64,000 nucleotides of DNA from contig NC_081185.1 of NCBI RefSeq assembly GCF_029867415.1, positions 116,911,987 to 116,975,986 on the forward strand, read 5' to 3'. The notes under the pieces were generated by a model, which saw only the letters and a program-made list of their open reading frames with translations, was not told the DNA's origin and did no database searches. The position numbers and the translations under genes are program-made. This stretch comes from Vicia villosa. Its lineage: Eukaryota; Streptophyta; Magnoliopsida; Fabales; Fabaceae. Of this stretch, positions 11,422 to 22,174 are shown piece after piece; position 1 is the first letter of the stretch; each line of letters starts with the position of its first letter.

Positions 11422-12788
11422 TTGATGAAGATTCTACTCATATTGCTCTTCTTGAAGCCATCAGAATGTTGCTAAGTTTGTCTTGTAGCCTTATGTTCAC
11501 ACTTTATCAGATGGATGTGAAAAATGATTTCCTCAATAGGTACTTGTATTTGGATGTTAGTAATTATGTTATTGATAAGGATGATGTCATTAAGAACGAT
11601 GATTATGTGAAAGCTAATGATGACATTCCTTTTGCCAACATAATGAAGAGAATCATTGAGAATATAACAAAGTCTCAAGAAAATGATAAAGAAGTGGTGA
11701 ATTTGGATGAAGAGACTAAAACTAATAAAGAACACAATGTTACTAGGTTTGTTGTTGATAAAGCTGTTGAGAAGAAGTCTCTAAAGAGAAAGCTTGTATA
11801 ATCAAGTAACTCTGAGACACGTGCCGAAGAAGATGTTCAGGACATCGTGTTCATAATAAGCAGAAAGGTAGATGGAAAAAGAATTCCTATGAACATTCAT
11901 GTTGCCCCCATAAACAATGAAACAAGTATTCAGAAGTGAAAAAATATTTTTTTAAAAAGGATTATAGTTGAGAGAGAGCTAGGTAAAGAAGCTCTTGATT
12001 GCAAAGAAATCATAGAGAAGTTGTTGGATTAATGAAGATAGTTACTAATATTGCTCCTTGCTATGAAAAACTATTCAAGAAATTTATAATGAACATCTCT
12101 TCTGACTGAAATGTTGAAGGAAGCAAGGAGTATACAAAGGTGTATGATAAAGGAAAATGGGATTTGGATCCTCTCCAATTTCCCCCCAACTGCTGCTCAT
12201 TCTGCCTCATCTCAGCCATCTATTAATATTTTTTCTCTCTCATCAAATAAATTTCATTTTATTTGTTTCACTTGTATTTATTCTTGGACATTAGATGGAG
12301 AAGTAGGGGAATGGCAGCAGACAAAAGCTGCAGGGGATCCATTTCCAGGAAAATGTGTGACGTTTTCCCCTTCCGTCATTAATGATTATTTAGGCAGAAG
12401 CAAGTCTGCAGAGTTAGACAAGGTTCCCTCTATTGACAAGATTATGAAAGAGATTGGTATAATATTAATGTCTTTATATATGGTAATGAAGATGTCAACT
12501 ACAGTGTGTCAGAGAACCTGTATGTCATGCTGGTGATTGAGTTTCCAACTAAGAGGAAGGAAGGGTAAGTTACCACAGTTAATTCTGAAGTGAGTGATGT
12601 GATGAATAATGTGAGTTACAACATTGATGATGTTGTAATGATTCTGTCAGTGCTTATGAGGGTTCTATCCCTAAGAGCAATAAAATTCATGATGGGTCTG
12701 CCTCTGTCAATGAAGGTGTAACTAAAGATGCTAGTCTTAGGAAAATGTTTGACAAAAAGTCAAAGAAAAAATGGAAATAAAAAGGATG
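11422..12788 (+). pseudogene. Ty1-copia (SIRE-type) remnant: RT fragment joined to env-like region
   Basis: About 11422-11540 encodes a short copia reverse-transcriptase piece (EAIRMLL ... LYQMDVK.DFLN). It passes directly into a Lys/Asp-rich region and then an env-like (putative plant transposon protein) region containing ERELGKEALDCKE and FSPSVINDYLGRS. RT and env-like parts are normally kilobases apart, so there is an internal deletion. Several stops and frame changes (for example at 11799-11801 and 11936-11940) make it non-functional. It is interrupted by a MITE at 12160 and cut off at 12788 by the gypsy array. Lineage is inferred from motif resemblance to legume SIRE-like elements. Confidence 0.7.
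12160..12346. mobile_element. MULE-type MITE, 187 bp, inside the env-like remnant
   Basis: The ends are GGATTTGGATCC (12160) and the reverse complement of ggatccatttcc (12335-12346). They are flanked by a perfect 9-bp target duplication, aggaaaatg (12151-12159 and 12347-12355), the length expected for Mutator-like insertion. Excluding the insert and one duplication restores reading through the env-like segment, which confirms the boundaries. A relative lies at 51070-51248. Confidence 0.85.
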
Positions 12789-15137
12789 TGTAACATCCTA
12801 TTTTTATTAGATTTAATTAATTAGGATTATTTGATAATTGATAATTCTTTATGTGTTTTATTTAATTATTGTTTGCGCGATAATTATTTAATTGGGTGAC
12901 AATATGTTATTTAGCTAATTAATAAATGGTAGAATTTTATTTGAAATTAGTTAAATGGGCTTAGTTGAGTGAGAAAGAGTATTAGGTGGGTTAAGCCCGG
13001 AGAGAATTTTATGAGTTAACCTAAATTAGATAGAAAGATAGAAAGAAAAGTAGAGAAGAGAAAAGAGGCAAAAGAGTAGAAGAGAGAAGAGGAGAGGATT
13101 GTAGATTCTTGAAGTTAGAAGGAGAAATTCAAGAGGTAAGGGTTTGAATACAAATTCTTGTAGAATCTATGATTGGGTAATGTTGTATGTGTTAAAACAT
13201 GGGATTTCACTTAGGGTATTTTCATAATCCATGAGATTTGTGTTGTTTGATGTTGTTTATGCTTGGAATGGGTAGAAATAACATGTAATTCATGATTCTT
13301 TACTTGATTCTATGGGTGGGTTTTGATTTATAACATGTTGAATGAAAAGAATGTAAAAACCTAACTTTGGGATTTGGGTGAAATTCATGGATTTGCATGA
13401 TTAATGAAACTTTGATGAATCTAAGGATACATATGGGTTATGTGTATATTATGTATGTGAACTTCGTGTGCAAATAATGAACTGAACTGTGAATTGAGTA
13501 ATGAAATGAAAAAGAGGGAACTGTGCTGAGTTTACACAGAAAATTCATTTTTCGCTGTGTTCGCGACGCGAACGAGAGGTGGCGGCGCGAACTGAATGAA
13601 TTCTGAAATGATTTGGTTCTGCCTTGTACTTCGCGGCGCGCACATGTGGATGCGGCGCGAACTGAATGCATTTTTGAGATACCTTGTTTCTGTCTGTTAC
13701 TTCGCGGCGCGACCAAGGGTTGGCGGCGCGAACTATATTCAAAAATATTTTCTTGTTTGTTTAAGACTTGGCTTGCATACCTATTACTTCTGTATGTTCG
13801 ATATGTGTTATTAATTGATTAAATAACATGTGTGAGGTGTAATTGAATGTATTATGTAATGGAATGCTAAATGATAATTGTGTTGAGATTGGATTGAATT
13901 GCATGTTGTGTAATGTTGTGCAAGGTTGGAAAGATGTGATTGTGTAGTTTAAGAGATAGAGAGATCGTCTTAAATGCATGAGTCTTGTTTTGTTGCACAC
14001 GTACACAAGCATGAGTCTTTGAAAGTAGCAATGTTGGGTAATCTCGCAAAGGTTATTTACTTGTCCCAAACCTAACGAGTACGGGGTTTGAAAGCTTAAC
14101 GAGTATGGGGCTTTGAGGTGGTTATCTAGTCTAGAGAGAATGACAATCGGCATGACCGGAAATGATAACGGAGGGATCCACATGCATATCGCATAGAGTC
14201 ACACTTGAGTCGCACGTGTCGGTGTGAAATGTTGTTATGTGTGATTATGTGGTATGAATGTGTGGATGCGAATTTGATTGATATGCATGTATGTGGAATG
14301 ATGAATCATTTTATATGAATTAGAGAATGTGATGAGAATGGGATATATGTGATTAATACATATTTGATGTGAAATGTGAAATATATATGTATGAGTGATA
14401 TATGTGTATATATGTAAATTGGCAATATATGAGGTTGTGAACTAATTGTGATGATTAATTGAGTTGAACATTTTAACTTTATATTGGAGATAAATACATG
14501 TTTTGTGAAGAGTGATGAATTCTCGAAATGTATGCTTACTTATGTTGCATTTCCCATTATTATATTTTCTATTTAGAATTTGAACTCTCACCCTTCTGTT
14601 TGAATGTTATCCTTCGTTGATAACGTGCAGGTTCCGACGAGTAGTAGCTTGTCCGAGGATTTAGCCGAGGAGCTCCTGAGTTTGTTATTGGATTAGGTAG
14701 CGAGTCATATGCTCTGATCATGTAACACTTGGGGGGATTTTATTTAGACTTATGCTTATGTTTGGATATTGCTATTTCCTATGTTTTGTTGGATATTCGG
14801 ATGTATTTGTTTGAGATTCCGGATATGTTGTTTGAGGCTATGTGGCCAAGATTGTGGATTTAAATGTTAATTCGATATTGGTAGATGAATATAGTATGGG
14901 ATATATTCATTGAAATTTTAATAGCAATTCTATTGTTTTCCGCAAGCGTTTATGCATAATGTATGAAAGCATGAGATTTACATTGTGTTACAAATATGAT
15001 CTTTGCATATTAAGAATGTTGGATGTTTTGCTTTAGGTTTTCATTGTGATGAAAATAACATGTGACTCCCTTTTCCTTATGCATGATTACTCTGTGTGAT
15101 TGTATGATATATTTAGGGTTAGAAAAGGGGTGTTACA
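12789..15137 (+). repeat. LTR 1 of the Ty3-gypsy tandem array (2349 bp)
   Basis: Starts TGTAACATCC and ends GGGTGTTACA, giving the TG...CA ends and short inverted termini of an LTR. It is followed after 4 bases by a primer-binding site. It is nearly identical to LTR 2 and LTR 3 but lacks 19 bp present in both (after ttaagccc at about 12996), which accounts for its length. It carries the CpG-rich island at 13560-13734. The flanking 5 bases (ggatg) do not match the 5 bases after LTR 3 (ctgaa). Confidence 0.92.
13560..13734. repeat. CpG-dense palindromic triplet island in LTR 1
   Basis: Three blocks about 60 bp apart each pair a ttcgcg(a/g)cgcg-type word with a downstream ggcggcgcgaact-type word. 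The first contains the perfect palindrome gttcgcgacgcgaac. It stands out in an otherwise AT-rich, CpG-poor LTR. Orthologous islands are at 20466-20640 and 27325-27499, where two CpGs have already changed (gcgcgaac to gcgcaaac; ttcgcggc to ttcggggc). Confidence 0.85.
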
Positions 15138-15141
15138 TTAG

Positions 15142-15153
15142 TGGTATCAGAGC
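15142..15153 (+). other. Primer-binding site (initiator Met-tRNA type), copy A
   Basis: TGGTATCAGAGC, four bases after LTR 1, matches the complement of the 3' end of plant initiator methionine tRNA, the usual primer of Tekay and copia elements. Confidence 0.9.
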
Positions 15154-15269
15154 ATGGTCGACCAGTTGGTCAGAGTCGTTAATGTCTTTAATGCCGTTGT
15201 ATTAGATTTGTGTATCTGACACGATCGATACTGTTTTGTTTGTTTTGGGTTGTTGGTTGTCGTAGGACG

Positions 15270-18200
15270 ATGGTGGCTGGAAGGAATGATGATGCCATTG
15301 CTGATGCATTGAGGATGTTGGCTGGATCTCTTGGCCAAATGCCTCAAGCTAATGCTGGAAATCAGAATGGTGATGATGATGAGTACCGTGCTTTAGGGAA
15401 GTTCCAGAGGAACAATCCTCCTATCTTTGAGGGTGAGCATGAATCGGATAAAGCTCAAGCTTGGTTGAAGGCGATTGAGAAGATTTTTCGAGTCATGAAT
15501 TGTACCGATGCTCAGAAAGTGCAGTTTGGTACTCACATGCTGGAAAAGGAAGCTGAGGATTGGTGGGGCAATATGGCTCAAAGATTTGATGAGGAAGGTA
15601 TTCAAGTTACTTGGGATCGTTTCCGTGATGCATTTTTGGAAAACTATTTTCCGGAAGATTGCCGTGGAAAGAAAGAAGTGGAATTCCTTGAGTTGAAGCA
15701 AGGAAATGGTACCGTGGCGGAGTATTCTGCTAGATTTCAAGAGCTTATCAAGTATTGTCCTCATTACAATACTATGAATGCGGAGAGGTCAAAGTGTTTG
15801 AAGTTTGTCAATGGTTTGAGACCGGATATCAAGAAGGCGATTGGTTATCAACAGATTACCCGTTTTGCTGAGTTGATCAATAAGAGTCGGATTTATGATG
15901 AGGATAGTAGGGAGAGTGCTTCTCACTACAAGGCGATGAATGATAAGAAAGGTCAATTCCGTGGAAAACCATACGACAATAAGAAGAAAGCTGGTTTTGG
16001 CGGAAAGCCAAGTGGGGGAGGATCTAGTGCTCCGATTAAGTGTTTTAAATGTTGAGTCGAGGGACATCGTGCTATTAATTGTCCCAAAGTCGAGGTAACA
16101 TGTTTCAAGTGTGGCAAGAGTGGTCACAAAGCAAAAGAGTGTAGAGGTGGTTCGAAGGTGACTTGCTACAATTGTGGAGAGCAAGGTCACATTAGCACCA
16201 AATGTGATAAGCCAAAGAAGGAACAAGCGAAAGGGAAAGTGTTTGCATTGTCTGGTGCGGAGGCTTCTACCGATGATAGGCTAATCCAAGGTACGTGCTT
16301 CATTAATGGTACACCTTTGATTGCTATTATTGATACCGGTGCGACACATTCTTTCATTTCTTTGGATTGTGCTAGGAGATTGAACCTTGTGTTATCGGAT
16401 ATGCGTAGGAGTATGGTTATTGATACACCTGCTATGGGTTCTGTTTCTACTTCTTTTGTGTGTTTGAATTGTTCTTTGAGTATTTTTGGTAGAAATTTTG
16501 GGATTGATTTGGTCTGTCTTCCGTTAGAGCAACTTGATGTGATTTTGGGTATGAATTGGTTAGAATTTAATCGTGTGTATATCAACTGTTTTGATAAGAC
16601 TATCATTTTTCCTGAGATTGGTGTTAAGGAAGATTTGTTTTTGTCTGCGAAGCAAGTTGGTGAATCTGTTCAAGATGGGGCTGAATTGTTTATGTTATTG
16701 GCAACCTTAGATGTGCATGAGAAGAGAACTATTAAGGAATTTCCAATAGTTTGTGATTTTGCGGAGGTATTCCCTGAGGATGTAAGTGATTTACCGCCTG
16801 AACGTGAAGTTGAGTTTTCGATTGATTTAGTTCCTGGAACTAGTCCTGTATCGATGGCTCCATATAGGATGTCTGCTTCTGAGTTGAAAGAGTTGAAGAG
16901 TCAACTTGAGGATTTGTTGGAGAAGAAGTTTATTCGTCCTAGTGTATCGCCATGGGGTGCACCTGTTTTGTTGGTTAAGAAGAAGGAAGGTTCTATGAGG
17001 CTTTGTGTTGATTATAGGCAATTGAACAAAGTGACAATTAAGAACAAGTATCCACTTCCAAGGATTGATGATTTGATGGATCAGTTGGTTGGAGCTTGTG
17101 TGTTTAGCAAGATTGATTTGAGGTCTGGGTATCATCAGATTCGTGTGAAGGCGGAGGATATTCAGAAGACTGCTTTTAGGACGAGGTATGGTCACTATGA
17201 GTATTCTGTTATGCCGTTTGGTGTGACCAATGCACCTGGTGTATTCATGGAGTATATGAATAGGATTTTTCATGATTATCTGGATAAGTTTGTGGTTGTG
17301 TTCATTGACGATATTTTGATCTACTCCAAGGATGAAGATGATCATGCTGAGCATTTGAGGATTGTGTTATCGGTGTTGAAGGAGAAAAGGTTGTTTGCTA
17401 AGCTTTCGAAGTGTGAATTTTGGTTAAAGGAAGTGAGTTTTCTTGGCCATGTGATCTCTAGTGGAGGTATTTCTGTTGACCCGTCGAAGATTGAAGCTAT
17501 ATCTCAATGGGAAGCTCCTAAGTCTGTTTCTGAGATTAGAAGTTTTCTTGGTTTGGCTGGTTATTATAGGAAGTTCATTGAAGGATTTTCTAAGTTATCT
17601 TTGCCGTTGACGTTGTTGACTAGGAAAGGACAAGCTTTCATTTGGACTTCGCAATGTGAATCGAATTTTCAAGAGCTTAAGAGAAGATTGACTTCTGCTC
17701 CTATTTTGATTTTGCCAGATCCGTTTGAACCGTTTGTGGTGTATTGTGATGCTTCATTGTTGGGTTTGGGAGGCGTTTTGATGCAAAAAGGGCAAGTGGT
17801 AGCTTATGCTTCAAGGCAACTTAAAGTTCATGAGAGGAATTATCCGACACATGATTTAGAGTTGGCCGCCGTTGTGTTTGTGTTGAAACTTTGGAGGCAT
17901 TATTTGTTTGGATCAAGGTTTGACGTTTTCAGTGATCACAAGAGTTTAAAGTATTTGTTTGATCAGAAAGAGTTGAATATGAGGCAACGAAGATGGTTGG
18001 AATTCTTGAAGGATTATGACTTTAGTTTGAACTACCATCCTGGAAAAGCGAATGTTGTAGCCGATGCATTGAGTAGGAAATCATTGCATATGTCTATGTT
18101 GATGATTCGAGAATTGGAATTGTTGGAACAATTTAGAGATTTGAGTTTGGTTTGTGAAACGACGTCTTCGTGTGTTAAGCTTGGTATGTTGAAGCTTACT

Positions 18201-19634
18201 AGTGATATTTTGGATGAGATTAGAGAAGGCCAGAAATCGGATTTAAAATTGGTTGACATTATTACATTGATTAACCAAGGTAAAGGTGGTGATTTTCGGA
18301 TTGACGAGAATGGCATTGTGAGATGTCGTGATCGAGTTTGTATTCCGGATGTTATGGATTTGAGAAAGAGAATTCTTGAGGAAGGGCATAGAAGTGGTTT
18401 GAGTATTCATCCCGGTGCTACTAAAATGTATCAAGACTTGAGGAAAATGTTTTGGTGGCAAGGTATGAAGAAGGATATAGCGGAGTTTGTTTATTCGTGT
18501 TTGACTTGTCAAAAGTCAAAGATTGAACATCAAAAGCCGTCTGGTTTGATGCAACCGTTATCTATTCCCGAGTGGAAGTGGGATAGTATCTCTATGGATT
18601 TTGTTTCGGGTTTGCCAAGGACATTGAGTAATTGCGAGGCAATTTGGGTCGTTGTAGATAGATTGACGAAATGTGCTCATTTTATTCCGATGAGGATGGA
18701 CTATTCGATGGAAAGACTTGCTAAGTTATACATTGAGAAGATTGTGTGTTTACATGGTATTCCGTCAAGTATCGTTTCGGATAGAGATCCAAGGTTCACT
18801 TCTAGATTTTGGGAGGGTTTGCAAAGTGCTTTGGGTACGAAGTTGCGTTTGAGTTCGGCGTATCATCCGCAAACTGATGGTCAATCGGAGAGAACTATTC
18901 AGTCGCTTGAAGATCTTTTGAGGTCTTGTGTTTTGGAACAAGGAGGAAATTGGGATAGTTTCTTACCTTTGGTTGAGTTTACGTATAACAATAGTTTCCA
19001 TTCGAGTATTGGAATGGCACCTTTTGAGGCTCTTTATGGTAGAAGGTGTAGGACTCCTTTGTGTTGGTATGAATCGGGGGAGAGTGTTGTGGTTGGACCC
19101 GAGTTAATTCAAGAGACTACTGATAAGATTAAGATGATTCAAGAGAAGATGAAGGCTTCTCAAAGTCGTCAGAAGAGTTACCATGATAAGAGGAGGAAGG
19201 CTCTTGAGTTTGAGAAAGATGATCATGTGTTTCTTCGAGTTACGCCAATAACGGGTGTTGGTAGAGCATTGAAGTCGCGTAAATTGACGCCGTGTTTCAT
19301 TGGTCCTTATCAGATTTCGGAGAGGGTAGGTAAAGTGGCATATCAGATTGCATTGCCACCGTCTCTTTCTAATCTTCACGATGTTTTCCATGTGTCTCAA
19401 TTGTGGAGGTATATTGCGGATCCATCGCATGTTGTTCAATTAGATGATGTTCAAGTGAGAGATAATTTGACGGTTGATACATCACCTATGCGAATTGAAG
19501 ATCGAGAGGTGAAGAAGCTTCGTGGTAAGGAGATTGCTTTGGTGAAAGTGATATGGGGTGGAGTGGCCGATGGTAATATCACTTGGGAACTCGAGGATAA
19601 GATGAAGGAATCGTATCCGGAGTTGTTTGTTTGA
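15270..19634 (+). pseudogene. Ty3-gypsy (Tekay/Del chromovirus) gag-pol, copy A, one premature stop
   Basis: A single frame from ATG 15270 to TGA 19634 would give 1454 residues, broken once by TGA at 16053-16055 in the first CCHC zinc knuckle. Order: gag (DWWGNM motif), three CCHC knuckles (about 16044-16205), protease (DTGA at 16332-16343), reverse transcriptase (FIDD at 17301-17312), RNase H, integrase with zinc finger and catalytic DDE core ([17 protein letters not shown]), and a C-terminal chromodomain-like segment ending ESYPELF. This order, with integrase after RNase H and a chromodomain-like tail, is Ty3-gypsy chromovirus. Apart from the one stop the frame is intact, so it is young. 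Copy B retains a sense codon at that position. Confidence 0.92.
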
Positions 19635-19661
19635 GGTAATTTTCGAGGCCGAAAATCTTTT

Positions 19662-19675
19662 AAGTGGGGGAGAGT
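19662..19675 (+). other. Polypurine tract, copy A
   Basis: AAGTGGGGGAGAGT directly abuts LTR 2 at 19676, the expected place for plus-strand priming. The same tract abuts LTR 3. Confidence 0.88.
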
Positions 19676-22043
19676 TGTAACATCCTATTTTTATTAGATT
19701 TATTTAATTAGGATTATTTGATAATTGATAATTGTTTATGTGTTTTATTTAATTATTGTTTGCGCGATAATTATTTAATTGGGTGACAATATGTTATTTA
19801 GCTAATTAATAAATGGTAGAATTTTATTTGAAATTAGTTAAATGGGCTTAGTTTAGTGAGAAAGAGTATTAGGTGGGTTAAGCCCAATGAGATAATGAGA
19901 GTTAGGAGAGAATTTTATGAGTTAACCTAAATTAGATAGAAAGATAGAAAGAAAAGTAGAGAAGAGAAAAGAGGCAAAAGAGTAGAAGAGAGAAGAGGAG
20001 AGGATTGTAGATTCTTGAAGTTAGAAGGAGAAATTCAAGAGGTAAGGGTTTGAATACAAATTCTTGTAGAATCTATGATTGGGTAATGTTGTATGTGTTA
20101 AAACATGGGATTTCACTTAGGGTATTTTCATAATCCATGAGATTTGTGTTGTTTGATGTTGTTTATGCTTGGAATGGGTAGAAATAACATGTAATTCATG
20201 ATTCTTCACTTGATTCTATGGGTGGGTTTTGATTTATAACATGTTGGATGAAAAGAATGTAAAAACCTAACTTTGGGATTTGGGTGAAATTTATGGATTT
20301 GCATGATTAATGAAACTTTGATGAATCTAAGGATACATATGGGTTATGTGTATATTATGTATGTGAAATTCGTGTGCAAATAATGAACTGAACTGTGAAT
20401 TGAGTAATGAAATGAAAAAGAGGGAACTGTGCTGAGTTTACATAGAAAATTCATTTTTCGCTGTGTTCGCGACGCGAACGAGAGGTGGCGGCGCAAACTG
20501 AATGAATTCTGAAATGATTTGGTTCTGCCTTGTACTTCGGGGCGCGCACATGTGGATGCGGCGCGAACTGAATGCATTTTTGAGATACCTTGTTTCTGTC
20601 TGTTACTTCGCGGCGCGACCAAGGGTTGGCGGCGCGAACTATATTCAAAAATATTTTCTTGTTTGTTTAAGACTTGGCTTGCATACCTATTACTTCTGTA
20701 TGTTCGATATGTGTTATTAATTGATTAAATAACATGTGTGAGGTGTAATTGAATGTATTATGTAATGGAATGCTAAATGATAATTGTGTTGAGATTGGAT
20801 TGAATTGCATGTTGTGTAATGTTGTGCAAGGTTGGAAAGATGTGATTGTGTAGTTTAAGAGATAGAGAGATCGTCTTAAATGCATGAGTCTTGTTTTGTT
20901 GCACACGTACACAAGCATGAGTCTTTGAAAGTGGCAATGTTGGGTAATCTCGCGAAGGTTATTTACTTGTCCCAAACCTAACGAGTACGGGGTTTGAAAG
21001 CTTAACGAGTATGGGGCTTTGAGGTGGTTATCTAGTCTAGAGAGAATGACAATCGGCATGACCGGAAATGATAACGGAGGGATCCACATGCATATCGCAT
21101 AGAGTCACACTTGAGTCGCACGTGTCGGTGTGAAATGTTGTTATGTGTGATTATGTGGTATGAATGTGTGGATGCGAATTTGATTGATATGCATGTATGT
21201 GGAATGATGAATCATTTTATATGAATTAGAGAATGTGATGAGAATGAGATATATGTGATTAATACATATTTGATGTGAAATGTGAAATATATATGTATGA
21301 GTGATATATGTGTATATATGTAAATTGGCAATATATGAGGTTGTGAACTAATTGTGATGATTAATTGAGTTGAACATGTTAACTTTATATTGGAGATAAA
21401 TACATGTTTTGTGAAGAGTGATGAATTCTCGAAATGTATGCTTACTTATGTTGCATTTCCCATTATTATATTTTCTATTTAGAATTTGAACTCTCACCCT
21501 TCTGTTTGAATGTTATCCTTCGTTGATAACGTGCAGGTTCCGACGAGTAGTAGCTTGTCCGAGGATTTAGCCGAGGAGCTCCTGAGTTTGTTATTGGATT
21601 AGGTAGCGAGTCATATGCTCTGATTATGTAACACTTGGGGGGATTTTATTTAGACTTATGCTTATGTTTGGATATTGCTATTTCCTATGTTTTGTTGGAT
21701 ATTCGGATGTATTTGTTTGAGATTCCGGATATGTTGTTTGAGGCTATGTGGCCAAGATTGTGGATTTAAATGTTAATTCGATATTGGTAGATGAATATAG
21801 TATGGGATATATTCATTGAAATTTTAATAGCAATTCTATTGTTTTCCGCAAGCGTTTATGCATAATGTATGAAAGCATGAGATTTACATTGTGTTACAAA
21901 TATGATCTTTGCATATTAAGAATGTTGGATGTTTTGCTTTAGGTTTTCATTGTGATGAAAATAACATGTGACTCCCTTTTCCTTATGCATGATTACTCTG
22001 TGTGATTGTATGATATATTTAGGGTTAGAAAAGGGGTGTTACA
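19676..22043 (+). repeat. LTR 2, shared middle LTR of the tandem array (2368 bp)
   Basis: Same TGTAACATCC...GGTGTTACA ends. It serves at once as 3' LTR of copy A (polypurine tract before it) and 5' LTR of copy B (primer site after it). Same length as LTR 3 and shares with it the 19 bp missing from LTR 1 and several substitutions, for example in the CpG island. Confidence 0.93.
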
Positions 22044-22047
22044 TTAG

Positions 22048-22059
22048 TGGTATCAGAGC
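22048..22059 (+). other. Primer-binding site, copy B
   Basis: TGGTATCAGAGC four bases after LTR 2, identical to the site of copy A. Confidence 0.9.
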
Positions 22060-22174
22060 ATGGTCGACCAGTTGGTCAGAGTCGTTAATGTCTTTAATTC
22101 GTTGTATTAGATTTGTGTATCTGACACGATCGATACTGTTTTGTTTGTTTTGGGTTGTTGGTTGTCGTAGGACG

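Noticed and set aside
12111..12536. 141-codon + frame as an independent gene
   Set aside because: It is a chimera of env-like remnant and the inserted MULE-MITE.
13438..14183. Repeated small frames on both strands in each LTR (also at 20344-21089 and 27203-27948)
   Set aside because: They recur only because the LTR is triplicated; no codon signal or domain, and they differ in reading through the CpG island.
15393..19439. Numerous - strand frames of 90-175 codons across the gypsy bodies
   Set aside because: They are antisense shadows of the gag-pol frame, repeated in both copies.
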